Positions 44,925 through 54,291 of a stretch of 64,000 nt of DNA are shown here, one piece after another. The stretch's first letter is position 1. Each line of letters starts with the position of its first letter. The translations under genes were made by a program, and so were the position numbers. The notes under the pieces are model-generated. The model saw only the letters and a program-made list of their open reading frames with translations, was not told the DNA's origin and ran no database searches. This DNA is from Pseudovibrio denitrificans JCM 12308 (lineage in GTDB: Bacteria; Pseudomonadota; Alphaproteobacteria; Rhizobiales; Stappiaceae). The stretch spans positions 186,001 through 250,000 of the forward strand of contig NZ_BAZK01000005.1 in assembly GCF_001310815.1 (NCBI RefSeq), in the 5' to 3' direction.

Positions 44925-45389
44925 ATGAAGACTCATTCCACTAAAGTGGCTGAGGTCGACAAGAAGTGGATCTTGATCGACGCAGAAGGCGTTGTTGTTG
45001 GCCGTCTGGCAGCATTCATCGCAAACCGTCTGCGCGGCAAGCACAAGCCGACCTACACCCCGCACATCGACGATGGTGACAACGTAATCATCATCAACGC
45101 TGATAAAGTTGTACTGACTGGTAAAAAATACCAGAGCAAGAAGTACTACTGGCACACTGGTTACCCTGGCGGTATCAAAGAGCGCACTGCACGTCAGCTG
45201 ATCGAAGGCCGTTTCCCAGAGCGCGTTCTGGAAAAAGCTGTTCAGCGCATGATGCCAGGTGGTCCTCTTTCCCGTGCGCAGCTGCGTAACCTGCGTGTTT
45301 ATGCTTCTGCAGAGCATCCGCATGATGGCCAGTCTCCAGAAGTGGTAGACGTTAAAGCCATGAATCCTAAAAATGCGAAGAGGGGTTAA
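44925..45389 (+). CDS. rplM: 50S ribosomal protein L13
   Basis: L13 is an early-assembling large-subunit protein. The 154-residue product shows [56 protein letters not shown] and [19 protein letters not shown]. It is followed two bases later by rpsI, the universal bacterial pair. A long leader of about 90 nt separates promoter and start; leader autoregulation by L13 is known in E. coli but cannot be read here. Confidence 0.98.
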   Translation: MKTHSTKVAEVDKKWILIDAEGVVVGRLAAFIANRLRGKHKPTYTPHIDDGDNVIIINADKVVLTGKKYQSKKYYWHTGYPGGIKERTARQLIEGRFPERVLEKAVQRMMPGGPLSRAQLRNLRVYASAEHPHDGQSPEVVDVKAMNPKNAKRG

Positions 45390-45391
45390 TT

Positions 45392-45868
45392 ATGTCTGAG
45401 CTACAGTCCCTTGAGGAACTGGGCGGCGCAATCGCCCCTGCTGAGAACGAAGCTCCTGTACATGTTCAGAAGCTCGACGCACAAGGCCGTGCGTACGCAA
45501 CCGGTAAGCGTAAAGACGCTATCGCACGTGTATGGATCAAGCCAGGCACCGGCAAAATCGTTGTGAACGGCAAAGAGTACAACGAGTACTTCGCTCGTCC
45601 AGTACTTCAGCTGATCCTGCGTCAGCCAATCATGCTCACCGAGCGTGATGGTCAGTACGACATCAACGTTACCGTTGCTGGTGGTGGTCTTTCCGGTCAG
45701 GCTGGTGCTGTTCGTCACGGCATCTCCAAAGCACTGACTTTCTATGAGCCAGAGCTGCGCGCTGTGCTCAAGAAAGAAGGCTTCCTTACTCGCGATAGCC
45801 GTGTTGTTGAACGTAAGAAGTACGGTAAGCGTAAAGCTCGTCGTTCCTTCCAGTTCTCCAAGCGCTAA
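45392..45868 (+). CDS. rpsI: 30S ribosomal protein S9
   Basis: S9 reaches the decoding P site with its C-terminal tail. The 158-residue protein has a family core starting [20 protein letters not shown], then [18 protein letters not shown], and the basic tail ending RRSFQFSKR. About 30 extra N-terminal residues ([20 protein letters not shown]) are typical of alphaproteobacteria. It is the second gene of the rplM-rpsI operon and is closed by a strong terminator. Confidence 0.98.
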   Translation: MSELQSLEELGGAIAPAENEAPVHVQKLDAQGRAYATGKRKDAIARVWIKPGTGKIVVNGKEYNEYFARPVLQLILRQPIMLTERDGQYDINVTVAGGGLSGQAGAVRHGISKALTFYEPELRAVLKKEGFLTRDSRVVERKKYGKRKARRSFQFSKR

Positions 45869-45895
45869 TACGCGATACTGGAAACAGTTTTACGG

Positions 45896-45923
45896 AAAGG
45901 GCTGCCATTTGGCGGCCCTTTTT
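45896..45923 (+). terminator. rplM-rpsI terminator
   Basis: Ten-pair stem with one G-U (45896-45905 with 45910-45919), ATTT loop, T6 tail at 45918-45923. Confidence 0.92.
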
Positions 45924-46019
45924 TGTGTCTGGCCTATGCTTTGCGGCTACTGAGATTGCGGAGTTGTTGCGGGCGTCGTTAGCTGCCACGTTGGATGAAA
46001 ACAGCGGCGGAGTTCTGCG

Positions 46020-46925
46020 GTGGTCCAGTGGTTGCGAAAGTTTCTCTCAGCATTCTTGATGGCATTGGCACCGCATAAGCGAAGCGGGACACTTGCTCGT
46101 CTGGCTTTATGGCTGGACAAAAAGAATCTGATGGCTCTCAGGGTTCTTTATCTCAAGGAACACAAAGACTTTTCCAATATGCTCCGGCTTGGAGAGGTTC
46201 TGCAGTTGGGGCTGCATGATTCGCAGCTTGCTCGTTTGGCAGAGCAGTATTTCCTTCACAGCCGTGCTCAGCGTTTTCAGGAGCTTCATTTTCTCAAGCT
46301 GTTTCCGCAGTACGAGCAAAAGTCGGGCTACTTTGTTGAGATTGGTGTTGGAGATGGAACGCATCTCTCCAACAGCTTTCTGTTTGAGAAGGCGCTTGGG
46401 TGGTCTGGTCTGCTGGTGGAGCCTAATCCGGATTGCTGGGAGCGTATTGGTGCTGCGCGTGATGCTCTTCTGGATAAGCGGGCTGCCTGGAGTTCAGGGG
46501 GAGGATCGCTGAAGTTCTTTTGTGCTGATACGCCTGAGTACTCGGGAATGGCCTCAGTGGTGCAGGTGGGCGATAAGTCAGGGCGTGAGATTGAGGTGCC
46601 GATTGCGCAGACTGAGGATGTCTTGATCGCGCATGGGGTTCCGGATCATATCCCATTCATTTCCATCGACACGGAAGGGAGCGAGCTGGAGGTTCTGAAG
46701 GGGATCGACTTCTCGCGCCGAACGTTTGACTTTCTCTGCATTGAACATAATCACAGATCTGCGCAGCAGGATGCGTTGATCAAGTTTCTGTCTGCTTCTG
46801 GATATGAAGTGGTGCAGCCGGAGTTTTCAGGTATCGACTATTGGTTCGTTCGAGTGGGGCATGATGAACGGGTTGCGCTAGCGGCTGAGGCCGCGGAAGA
46901 TGCCGATGAACCTTTGCTGATTTAG
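46020..46925 (+). CDS. FkbM-family methyltransferase
   Basis: A 301-residue SAM-dependent methyltransferase of the FkbM type, usually acting on a sugar or natural-product hydroxyl. The SAM motif I is FVEIGVGDGTHLSNSF, followed by GLLVEPNPDCW and, near the end, FISIDTEGSELEVLKGIDF, all hallmark segments. An N-terminal helical region of about 95 residues precedes the fold. GTG 46020 with GGAG upstream is the start. It is not next to a sugar cluster; its target may be a cell-surface glycan, by family analogy. Confidence 0.85.
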   Translation: MVQWLRKFLSAFLMALAPHKRSGTLARLALWLDKKNLMALRVLYLKEHKDFSNMLRLGEVLQLGLHDSQLARLAEQYFLHSRAQRFQELHFLKLFPQYEQKSGYFVEIGVGDGTHLSNSFLFEKALGWSGLLVEPNPDCWERIGAARDALLDKRAAWSSGGGSLKFFCADTPEYSGMASVVQVGDKSGREIEVPIAQTEDVLIAHGVPDHIPFISIDTEGSELEVLKGIDFSRRTFDFLCIEHNHRSAQQDALIKFLSASGYEVVQPEFSGIDYWFVRVGHDERVALAAEAAEDADEPLLI

Positions 46926-46930
46926 CTGGT

Positions 46931-47536
46931 TCAGCCGGCTTTCGCTTTCAGGCTGTTGTCGTTGACCGGTACGTTGCGCCAACTTTTGTAGAGTGGGTGG
47001 GCGTTCTTCATATGCTCGAAGATTTTCACCATCACAAAGAGTGAGGTGAACTTGGCGAGATAGGCGATGATGCCGCCGGTGAGCATGAGAGGCAGGTTGT
47101 TGGTTGCTGCTGCCCAGATGGCCAGGCCAACTGCGATCAGGCCGACGACCAGGAGCGCGAGGGCTTTCTGGTGGTAGGGTGCTGGAATCGGAACGAACAT
47201 GCGGTTGAGCCACATGCGTTCACCCAGAATAGCCTTTTGCGCCCAGGTTTGTGCGCCAACGTTCTTTTTGCCAAAGGGTGGAATGATCCAGACCCATGCA
47301 ACTGCTGCAACGGATAATGCGACTGCCCAGAACCAGCCAAGGGTGGGCTGATACCAGAGCGGTGCGAGCAAGGCAGGCAGGACAAGGGCTCGAACAAGCA
47401 AGCTTTTGGGCTTGTTCAGGCGTGTTAGTGCAGCACTTTGGGTGTTCAGGTGACGAACGTGTCTAGGATCCCATCCGCCGATTTTCTGCGGTTGCATCTG
47501 CGAAAGCTTAGGATCGCCTGCCACGTTGTCCTCCAT
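46931..47536 (-). CDS. DUF6653-like membrane protein
   Basis: A 201-residue protein with paired helices at about residues 47-88 (LVRALVLPALLAPLWYQPTL, WFWAVALSVAAVAWVWIIPP) and about 125-170 (ALALLVVGLIAVGLAIWAAA, LMLTGGIIAYLAKFTSLFVM), and a conserved-looking WAQKAILGERMWLNR segment between them. I associate it with the DUF6653 group with moderate certainty. The function is unknown. It converges on the FkbM gene with a 5-nt gap and lies upstream-adjacent to the end of phaC. Confidence 0.65.
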   Translation of the reverse strand: MEDNVAGDPKLSQMQPQKIGGWDPRHVRHLNTQSAALTRLNKPKSLLVRALVLPALLAPLWYQPTLGWFWAVALSVAAVAWVWIIPPFGKKNVGAQTWAQKAILGERMWLNRMFVPIPAPYHQKALALLVVGLIAVGLAIWAAATNNLPLMLTGGIIAYLAKFTSLFVMVKIFEHMKNAHPLYKSWRNVPVNDNSLKAKAG

Positions 47537-47586
47537 TCATTCCATGAGAACAGCGTGGCTTCAGACAGACTCACTGCGTGTTCTCG

Positions 47587-49395
47587 TTATATGCGCACCT
47601 TAACATAACTGCCTGGTGCGTCTTCCAATATTTTTGTACGGCGTGCGCCCGGCTTGCGTGCTTTTACCCGATTATCATCCTGAGATGTAATCCATTTTTG
47701 CCAGTGTGGCCACCATGAGCCCGCTGTTTCAGATGCGTTCTGCATCCAATCATCCAGAGAGCCTTCCGGTTTGTTGCCGGTCCAGTACTGGTACTTCTCT
47801 TTGGATGGCGGGTTGACGACGCCAGCGATATGGCCTGAGCCACTCAGTACATACTCAACAGGTCCACCAAAACAGCCGCAGCCTTTGAAGACGGATTTTG
47901 CGGGAGCAATGTGGTCTTCTTTTGTTGCCAGATTATAGACTGGAATCTGAATTTCACTTAGATCCAGTTTTTCCCCGGCCAGTTCCATCTCACCTTCAGC
48001 AAGTGCGTTCTTGTGATAGCAGTTGCGCAGGTAATAGGAATGATTGGCTGCTGGCATGCGGGTGCTGTCAGCATTCCAGTAGAGCAGGTCAAACGGGAAC
48101 GGGTCTTTGCCGCGGAGGTAGTTGTTGACCACGTAGGGCCAGATTAGGTCATTGGAGCGCAGCATGTTGAAGGCGGTCGCCATCTTGGAGCCGTCCAGAT
48201 AGCCCTTCTGCCCCATGCGATGCTCGAGAATTTCGATCTGCTCTTCATCTACAAAGACCTTCAGGTCACCTGCATGGGTGAAATCCACTTGTGTGGTGAG
48301 GAAGGTTGCGGAGGAGATGCGGTCTTCTTCGCCAATTCTTGCCAGATAGGCGAGGGTGGCGGCAAGCAGGGTGCCACCAACGCAGTAGCCAATCGCATTG
48401 ACCGTAGACTGCTGGGTGGTTTTGCGAATGCGCTCCAGTGAGTTCAGGATTCCATCGCGCATATAGTGCTCGAAGCTCTTTTGTGCCTGCTTCTCATCCG
48501 GGTTGATCCATGAAATGACGAAGACCGTGTGGCCCTGATCGACTGCCCATCTGATGAATGACTTTTCCTGATTGAGATCAAGGATGTAGTACTTGTTGAT
48601 CCATGGCGGAACGATCAGCAGTGGCCGCTTCAGAACTGTGTCAGTGGTCGGGGTGTACTGGATCAGCTGGCAGACGTCGTTTTGCTCGACGATTTTACCA
48701 GGTGTCACGGCAACGTTGACGCCAACTTCGAATTTGTCCGGATCGGTCTGACGGATTCGCAGGTCGCCGTGGCCAGCTTTTATGTCTTCTGCCAGCAGCT
48801 TCATGCCTTTTACGAGGTTGCTGCCGTTCGAGGACATGGTCTCGCGCAGCAACTCCGGATTCGTCAGGATGAAGTTGGACGGCGACATGGCGTTGGAGAT
48901 CTGCTTCACATAGAAGCCAGCCTTGTGGCGTGTGTGGTCATCCAGATCTTCAGCGCCTTCCACCAGCTCCTCGGCCCAGTTGCTGGTTTGCAGGTACATC
49001 TGCTTGATGAAGTCGAAGAAGTTGTTGTCGTCCCACTGACTGTCTTTAAAACGCTTGTCGGCATTGGATGGAGCAACAATGGGCTCACTGTCTTCGCCTG
49101 CCATGCGCTTGAGTGTGGAATTCCAGATGTTCATGTAGCCGGACCAGAGCTTCGTCTGAGCTTCAATGGCGCGGGAAGGGTCTTTCATCCAGTAGTTTCC
49201 GACCTCGGCGAGGGTCTTGACCACTGCGTTGAGCTCTTCGGTGCCTCCGGTTGCTGCCTCGCCTTTTTCGCGGGGTTCCAGATAGGCTGCCAGAGCCTTG
49301 CCGCCGTTCTCGGCTATTTCAGAGAGGTTTTTGGCAAATTCCTCAGGATTATTGAGGATGTACTGCAACATTGGATTGGTGTCTTCACCGGTCAT
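47587..49395 (-). CDS. phaC: Class I polyhydroxyalkanoate synthase PhaC
   Basis: PhaC polymerises (R)-3-hydroxyacyl-CoA into storage granules. The 602-residue protein matches class I length. The N-terminal PhaC_N domain (about 90-260) precedes an alpha/beta hydrolase fold with [18 protein letters not shown], the lipase-like box GYCVGG carrying the nucleophile cysteine, the acid in TKEDHIAP and the histidine in [16 protein letters not shown] 49395 is preferred over 49473, as it has an AGG at short spacing and the upstream stretch looks non-coding. No phaA, phaB, phaR or phasin is adjacent. Confidence 0.95.
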   Translation of the reverse strand: MTGEDTNPMLQYILNNPEEFAKNLSEIAENGGKALAAYLEPREKGEAATGGTEELNAVVKTLAEVGNYWMKDPSRAIEAQTKLWSGYMNIWNSTLKRMAGEDSEPIVAPSNADKRFKDSQWDDNNFFDFIKQMYLQTSNWAEELVEGAEDLDDHTRHKAGFYVKQISNAMSPSNFILTNPELLRETMSSNGSNLVKGMKLLAEDIKAGHGDLRIRQTDPDKFEVGVNVAVTPGKIVEQNDVCQLIQYTPTTDTVLKRPLLIVPPWINKYYILDLNQEKSFIRWAVDQGHTVFVISWINPDEKQAQKSFEHYMRDGILNSLERIRKTTQQSTVNAIGYCVGGTLLAATLAYLARIGEEDRISSATFLTTQVDFTHAGDLKVFVDEEQIEILEHRMGQKGYLDGSKMATAFNMLRSNDLIWPYVVNNYLRGKDPFPFDLLYWNADSTRMPAANHSYYLRNCYHKNALAEGEMELAGEKLDLSEIQIPVYNLATKEDHIAPAKSVFKGCGCFGGPVEYVLSGSGHIAGVVNPPSKEKYQYWTGNKPEGSLDDWMQNASETAGSWWPHWQKWITSQDDNRVKARKPGARRTKILEDAPGSYVKVRI

Positions 49396-49934
49396 TTGCC
49401 TGCTCAGTCCTCGTATCAGGTGTCTGGTAGATACTCGCCAGACCCAACCACATTCAGTGTCCGCTATCCGCACTCAAAAACATGCCGCATACACTCATGC
49501 GTTATCGGCGGTCTCTTAACCTACAAAAACGGCATAATGAGTATATCCCTAAGAAATTTGACAGGCACGTGAAAATCAGTGTGGCCCGTCTTAGTCCTTA
49601 GGCGGATTCTTAGTAGGTATTTAGCAAGTAAAGTGATCTTACGGAACTGTGAGAAGTTTTGGGTTATTCTTAAGTTTTATGGAGATGTTTAACTCTTGAG
49701 GAAAACTTGGAATACTCTGATTTCTTGAGATATTTCTTCTTAATATTTATCGGTTATGATTTGAGTATATCGTGTTCTGTATTCAGTAAATAAGAAGTGC
49801 CCTAGAGTAATAAACTATGTGTTGTTAACAGGGTAATATATGTGGACTACGGATGACGCAACTGCTAAGTGCATTTTAATTAAAGTTAAGTGCTCTGCTG
49901 TTGTGTAGTAGACGGATCAAACGCGAGGTTCCAG
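49396..49934. other. AT-rich intergenic stretch, phaC to lipoprotein
   Basis: No gene or RNA is recognised. Unusually AT-rich compared with its neighbours, it must hold the divergent promoters of phaC and the small lipoprotein gene. A TTGACA lies at 49558-49563 without a matching -10 at standard spacing. Confidence 0.5.
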
Positions 49935-50264
49935 ATGTTGCTTAAGTTTCAACGAGTTTGCAGCGCAGTCGTGCTGGCAGGTTTTGTTGGAGGTTGTGCA
50001 TTTGGCGAATCTTTGACGGTGTATGAAGCGATCGAGAAGGGCAACGGTACCAAGCAGACTGGTATTGCTGAACTTCCACCTGAAGTCTCCAGCGATCTGC
50101 TTTCGCCGGAACAGCGGGCTGCTTCCGAAGCCAATCTGCTTGCAATTTCCTCTGAAAGTAAGCGCAGAGCTGGCATTGGCAACACCTTTGAGAGCAGCGC
50201 CGACCAGCTGAAACAGATTGCTGGTGAGCAAGCGCAACAATCTCAGGCTGCGCAGACGCAATAA
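49935..50264 (+). CDS. Small lipoprotein of unknown function
   Basis: A 109-residue precursor with a lipoprotein signal (KFQRVCSAVVLAGFVGGCA, acylated cysteine about residue 21). The mature part is hydrophilic and helical, ends in a Gln/Ala-rich tail (EQAQQSQAAQTQ), and has no recognisable domain. ATG 49935 is chosen because it puts the signal at the N terminus. It lies alone between the AT-rich region and a terminator. Confidence 0.65.
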   Translation: MLLKFQRVCSAVVLAGFVGGCAFGESLTVYEAIEKGNGTKQTGIAELPPEVSSDLLSPEQRAASEANLLAISSESKRRAGIGNTFESSADQLKQIAGEQAQQSQAAQTQ

Positions 50265-50363
50265 TCTTTCGCATTTTCGCGGAGTTAGCGAATGCACCTT
50301 TAGTTGTGCATTTTGTGCGGAAAGCCGTCTAAATTCTCAAGTTGAAATCGCATATTCGACCAT

Positions 50364-50389
50364 AAGCCGCAGAAACCTGCGGCTTTTTT
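50364..50389 (+). terminator. Terminator after lipoprotein gene
   Basis: Nine-pair stem (50364-50372 with 50377-50385), short loop, T6 tail. The surrounding 50265-50583 holds no gene; the second half is the promoter region of the aminotransferase operon. Confidence 0.88.
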
Positions 50390-50583
50390 GTTGGATTTAA
50401 AGTTTCCAGTCTTCTTTGAAAACTTTAAAAAAATGTCGGGTTTATGCCTCATGAATGATGCGAAAAATGTTCGCACCTGCTAAAAGGCCGTGGAAACTTG
50501 GCTTAATGACTCGTGGCCGGTTTTGAATGGAAATCAAAATATAGCTTGAAACGCTAAATACTGAAGAAAGTGAGGCTCGCGTC

Positions 50584-51795
50584 ATGGACGACTTTCACAA
50601 GACACGCCGGCTCCCGCCATATGTCTTTGAACAGGTCAATCGTCTGAAAGCCAAAGCGCGAGCGGCAGGCGCCGATATTATCGACATGGGTATGGGCAAC
50701 CCTGATTTGCCTACTCCGAAGCATATTGTCGATAAGCTGGTGGAGACTGTGCAGAATCCGCGCACACATCGCTATTCCGCATCCAAAGGGATTCCGGGAC
50801 TGCGTAAGGCACAGGCTGGCTATTATGAGCGTCGCTTTGGTGTAAAGCTGAACCCGGACACGCAGGTTGTTGCGACACTGGGTTCCAAGGAAGGGTTTGC
50901 CAATATGGCCCAGGCGATTACCGCGCCGGGTGATGTGGTGCTTGTCCCTAATCCGTCCTATCCAATTCATGCCTTCGGCTTCCTTATGGCAGGTGGTTCG
51001 CTGCGTTCCATCCCGGCAACTCCGGGACCAGAGCTTTTTGAAGCGCTGGAGCGGGCAGTGGTTCACTCCATTCCTAAGCCGATTGCAATTATTCTCTGCT
51101 TCCCTGCAAACCCGACAGCAAGTGTTGCTGATCTGGACTTCTACCGCGATGTGGTGGCGTTTGCGCGCAAACATGAGATCTACGTGCTTTCTGATCTGGC
51201 ATACTCTGAGATCTACTTCGGTGATGTGCCTCCGCCAAGCATCCTTCAGGTGGAAGGAGCAGAGGATATTGCTGTTGAGTTTACCTCTTTGTCCAAAACC
51301 TTCTCCATGCCGGGGTGGCGCATGGGCTTTGCAGTTGGTAATGAACGTCTGATTGCGGCTCTTGCTCGTGTGAAGTCCTATCTGGATTACGGTGCGTTCA
51401 CGCCAATTCAGGTGGCTGCTGCGACCGCGCTGAACGGATCAGACGACTGCATTCGTGAAACGCGCGAGATCTACAAGAAGCGCCGTGATGTGCTGATCGA
51501 CTCTTTTGGACGCGCCGGTTGGGATATTCCTGCTCCGGAAGCATCCATGTTTGCCTGGGCTCCAATTCCAGACCAGTTCAAGCATCTAGGGTCTTTGGAG
51601 TTCTCCAAGCTGCTTATTGAAAAGGCAGATGTGGCGGTTGCTCCGGGAATCGGCTTTGGTGAACACGGTGAAGGTTTTGTACGTATCGGACTGGTTGAGA
51701 ACGAACAGCGTATCCGCCAGGCCGCACGTGGCATTCGAAAGTTTTTTGAAGACGCGGGTAGCAATTCCAAGGAATTGAGTAAATCGGGCGCTTAG
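50584..51795 (+). CDS. Class I/II aminotransferase (AlaC/DapL-like)
   Basis: A 403-residue fold-type I PLP aminotransferase. Visible features are DIIDMGMGNPDLPTPKHIVD, HRYSASKGIPGLRKA, VLVPNPSYPIHAFGF, FPANPTA, and the PLP lysine in SLSKTFSMPGWRMGFAVGN. Proteins of this type upstream of hom are often labelled LL-diaminopimelate aminotransferase, while E. coli AlaC is a glutamate-pyruvate enzyme; sequence alone does not decide. GTG/ATG choice is clear (ATG 50584 with GTGAGG nearby). It heads an operon with hom (31-nt gap) and glpX. Confidence 0.9.
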   Translation: MDDFHKTRRLPPYVFEQVNRLKAKARAAGADIIDMGMGNPDLPTPKHIVDKLVETVQNPRTHRYSASKGIPGLRKAQAGYYERRFGVKLNPDTQVVATLGSKEGFANMAQAITAPGDVVLVPNPSYPIHAFGFLMAGGSLRSIPATPGPELFEALERAVVHSIPKPIAIILCFPANPTASVADLDFYRDVVAFARKHEIYVLSDLAYSEIYFGDVPPPSILQVEGAEDIAVEFTSLSKTFSMPGWRMGFAVGNERLIAALARVKSYLDYGAFTPIQVAAATALNGSDDCIRETREIYKKRRDVLIDSFGRAGWDIPAPEASMFAWAPIPDQFKHLGSLEFSKLLIEKADVAVAPGIGFGEHGEGFVRIGLVENEQRIRQAARGIRKFFEDAGSNSKELSKSGA

Positions 51796-51826
51796 GCGCC
51801 CGCCCACCTACAGATACTGGGTATTT

Positions 51827-53152
51827 ATGACTGATATTTTGAAAGTTGGCGTTGCTGGTCTTGGAACCGTCGGTGCTTCGTTGGTGCGTATCCTCGAGGC
51901 TAAGGCGAACGTTCTTGCCAATCGATGTGGCCGACCTATCAAAGTAGTGGCTGTGAGTGCTCGCAGCCGCTCTAAAGATCGTGGTGTTAATCTGGATGGA
52001 TTGACCTGGTTTGAAGATCCCGTTGAACTTGCCAAGTTCGACGGGATTGACGTTTTTGTAGAGCTGATTGGCGGCGAGGATGGTCCGGCTGAGGTGAGTG
52101 TTCGCACCGCTTTGGAAACCGGCAAACACGTTGTCACAGCCAACAAAGCATTGCTTGCCAAGCATGCTGTTGTGCTCTCCCGTCTTGCTGAAGACAAGGG
52201 CGTGAGCCTGAACTATGAGGCTGCTGCTGCCGGCGGTATCCCAATCATCAAGACCATGCGTGAGAGCCTTGCGGGCAATGATGTTTCCCGCGTTTACGGC
52301 ATCATGAACGGCACGTGTAACTACATCCTCACCCGTATGGAACGTGAAGGACTGTCATTTGCAGAATGTCTTGCTGATGCGCAGCGGCTTGGTTATGCGG
52401 AAGCTGATCCGACCTTCGACATTGAAGGGTTTGATACCGCTCATAAGCTTGCTCTGCTGACCAGCCTTGCGTTTGGCTGCGAAGTGAATGCGGATGCTAT
52501 CTATGTGGAAGGGATTACTTCTATCACCACCGCTGACATTCGCGCCGCGGACGAGCTTGGTTACCGCATCAAGCTGCTGGGTGTTGCTCAGCGCACGGAT
52601 ACGGGCATTGAGCAGCGTGTTCATCCGACCATGGTACCGAAGTCCTCTGCGATCGCTCGCATTGATGGTGTGCTGAATGCTGTTGCTGTTGATGGTGACG
52701 CGGTTGGCGAAGTGGTGCTGGTTGGACCGGGTGCTGGTGGTGATGCGACAGCGTCCTCCGTGATCTCTGATATTGTCGACATTGCCCGCAATGTTTCTAT
52801 GCCAGTGTTTAGTCAGTCTGCGACAACACTGGAGACATATGTTCCAGCGCGTATGCGAGCGCATGAAGGTGGTTATTACATCCGTCTGGCTGTTTTGGAT
52901 GTTGCCGGTACTTTTGCCACAATTGCGCGCTGTATGGCGGACAAAGGCATCTCACTTGAGTCTATTGTCCAACGTGGACCGCATTCCAGAAATGATAAGG
53001 ATGGTGTAAGCGATCCTGCAGCACCGCGAAGTGTTATCCTTATCACGCACGAGACCACTGAACTGGCTGTGCGCGAAGCTCTGGATGCAATTGCTGCTGA
53101 AAATGTAACCTCTGGTAAGCCACAGATGTTACGAATAGAGAACCTGAAATAA
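51827..53152 (+). CDS. hom: Homoserine dehydrogenase
   Basis: Hom reduces aspartate semialdehyde to homoserine, the branch to threonine, methionine and O-acetylhomoserine. The 441-residue protein has the NAD(P) loop VGVAGLGTVGASLVR, the catalytic region NKALLAKHAVVLSRLAED, YEAAAAGGIPIIKTMRESL, NGTCNYILTRME and YAEADPTFDIEGFDTAHKLA, then a C-terminal ACT domain from about residue 350 (YYIRLAVLDVAGTFATIARC) that would allow feedback control by threonine. Together with metY, elsewhere in the window, it outlines the methionine route. Confidence 0.97.
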   Translation: MTDILKVGVAGLGTVGASLVRILEAKANVLANRCGRPIKVVAVSARSRSKDRGVNLDGLTWFEDPVELAKFDGIDVFVELIGGEDGPAEVSVRTALETGKHVVTANKALLAKHAVVLSRLAEDKGVSLNYEAAAAGGIPIIKTMRESLAGNDVSRVYGIMNGTCNYILTRMEREGLSFAECLADAQRLGYAEADPTFDIEGFDTAHKLALLTSLAFGCEVNADAIYVEGITSITTADIRAADELGYRIKLLGVAQRTDTGIEQRVHPTMVPKSSAIARIDGVLNAVAVDGDAVGEVVLVGPGAGGDATASSVISDIVDIARNVSMPVFSQSATTLETYVPARMRAHEGGYYIRLAVLDVAGTFATIARCMADKGISLESIVQRGPHSRNDKDGVSDPAAPRSVILITHETTELAVREALDAIAAENVTSGKPQMLRIENLK

Positions 53153-53198
53153 AACTTCCTCACGTTTAACGTGAAAACAGGACACCCGAGAGGTTTAA

Positions 53199-54194
53199 AT
53201 GGCGGATAGTCATCAGGACGCAACTGACGTTCTTGACCGTATTCTGACACTGGAACTTGCACGTGTTACGGAACGTGCTGCTGTATCTGCAGCGCGGCTT
53301 CGTGGACGGGGCGATGAAAAGGCAGCTGACCAGGCTGCTGTGGACGCAATGCGCCGCGAACTGAACCAGCTGCCAATCGACGGAACCGTCGTGATTGGTG
53401 AAGGGGAACGTGATGAAGCGCCGATGCTCTACATTGGCGAAAAGGTCGGCACCAAAGACGGGCCAAAGGTTGATATCGCGCTGGATCCGCTAGAAGGTAC
53501 CACGATCTGTGCGAAAAACATGCCAAACTCCATCGCTGTTATCGCGCTGGCACCGGAAGGTGGTTTGCTGAACGCGCCTGACAGTTACATGGACAAGATC
53601 GCGATCGGCCCAGGATATCCTGAAGGTACCATCGATCTGGATCGTCCAATTCAGGAAAACCTTGCAGCTGTTGCGAAAGCAAAAGGCTGTGACGTTAAAG
53701 ACGTGACCGTCTGTGTGCTGGACCGTCCGCGTCATGCCAAGCTGATTGACGACATTCGTGCAACCGGTGCTTCTATCTACCTGATTGGTGATGGTGACGT
53801 TGCTGGCATCATCTACACCACTGATCCTGAAGAGACCGGTATCGATCTTTACGTTGGTATTGGTGGTGCACCTGAAGGTGTTCTGGCTGCTGCAGCTCTG
53901 CGCTGTATTGGTGGTCAGATGCAGGGCCGTCTTGTGATCACCCGCGAAGAGCAGGTTGAGCGTGCAGGTCGCATGGGTATTGATGATATCAATCGCAAAT
54001 ACACCATGGAAGAAATGGCTGGCGGAGACGTTCTGTTTGCTGCGACCGGTGTGACCACTGGTAACTTCCTGAAGGGTGTGAAGCTAGGCCGTGACAACAT
54101 CACCACTCACACTGTTGTGATGCGCTCCACGACCGGTACGGTTCGTTTCATTGAAGCGAAGCATACGCAGTTGGAAAAGTTCCATCTGGATTGA
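53199..54194 (+). CDS. glpX: Class II fructose-1,6-bisphosphatase
   Basis: GlpX dephosphorylates fructose-1,6-bisphosphate in gluconeogenesis. The 331-residue protein shows DGTVVIGEGERDEAPMLYIG, ALDPLEGTTICAKNMPNSIA with the metal-binding DPLEGT, and GIGGAPEGVLAAAALRCIGG. It follows hom by 46 nt with GAGAGG before the ATG, and ends in a very stable terminator. The hom-glpX-recJ order is conserved in Rhizobiales. Confidence 0.97.
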   Translation: MADSHQDATDVLDRILTLELARVTERAAVSAARLRGRGDEKAADQAAVDAMRRELNQLPIDGTVVIGEGERDEAPMLYIGEKVGTKDGPKVDIALDPLEGTTICAKNMPNSIAVIALAPEGGLLNAPDSYMDKIAIGPGYPEGTIDLDRPIQENLAAVAKAKGCDVKDVTVCVLDRPRHAKLIDDIRATGASIYLIGDGDVAGIIYTTDPEETGIDLYVGIGGAPEGVLAAAALRCIGGQMQGRLVITREEQVERAGRMGIDDINRKYTMEEMAGGDVLFAATGVTTGNFLKGVKLGRDNITTHTVVMRSTTGTVRFIEAKHTQLEKFHLD

Positions 54195-54222
54195 TTTCGG
54201 TCTTTCACCGAGCTAATTGATG

Positions 54223-54257
54223 AAAGCGGGCGGGTGTAACAAACACTCGTCCGCTTT
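54223..54257 (+). terminator. Terminator of the hom-glpX operon
   Basis: A 15-pair stem with two G-U pairs (54223-54237 with 54243-54257), AACAA loop, then a T-rich tail. It separates glpX from recJ. Confidence 0.92.
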
Positions 54258-54291
54258 TGCATTTTTATGAGATATCGGGCAGTTTCTTTCT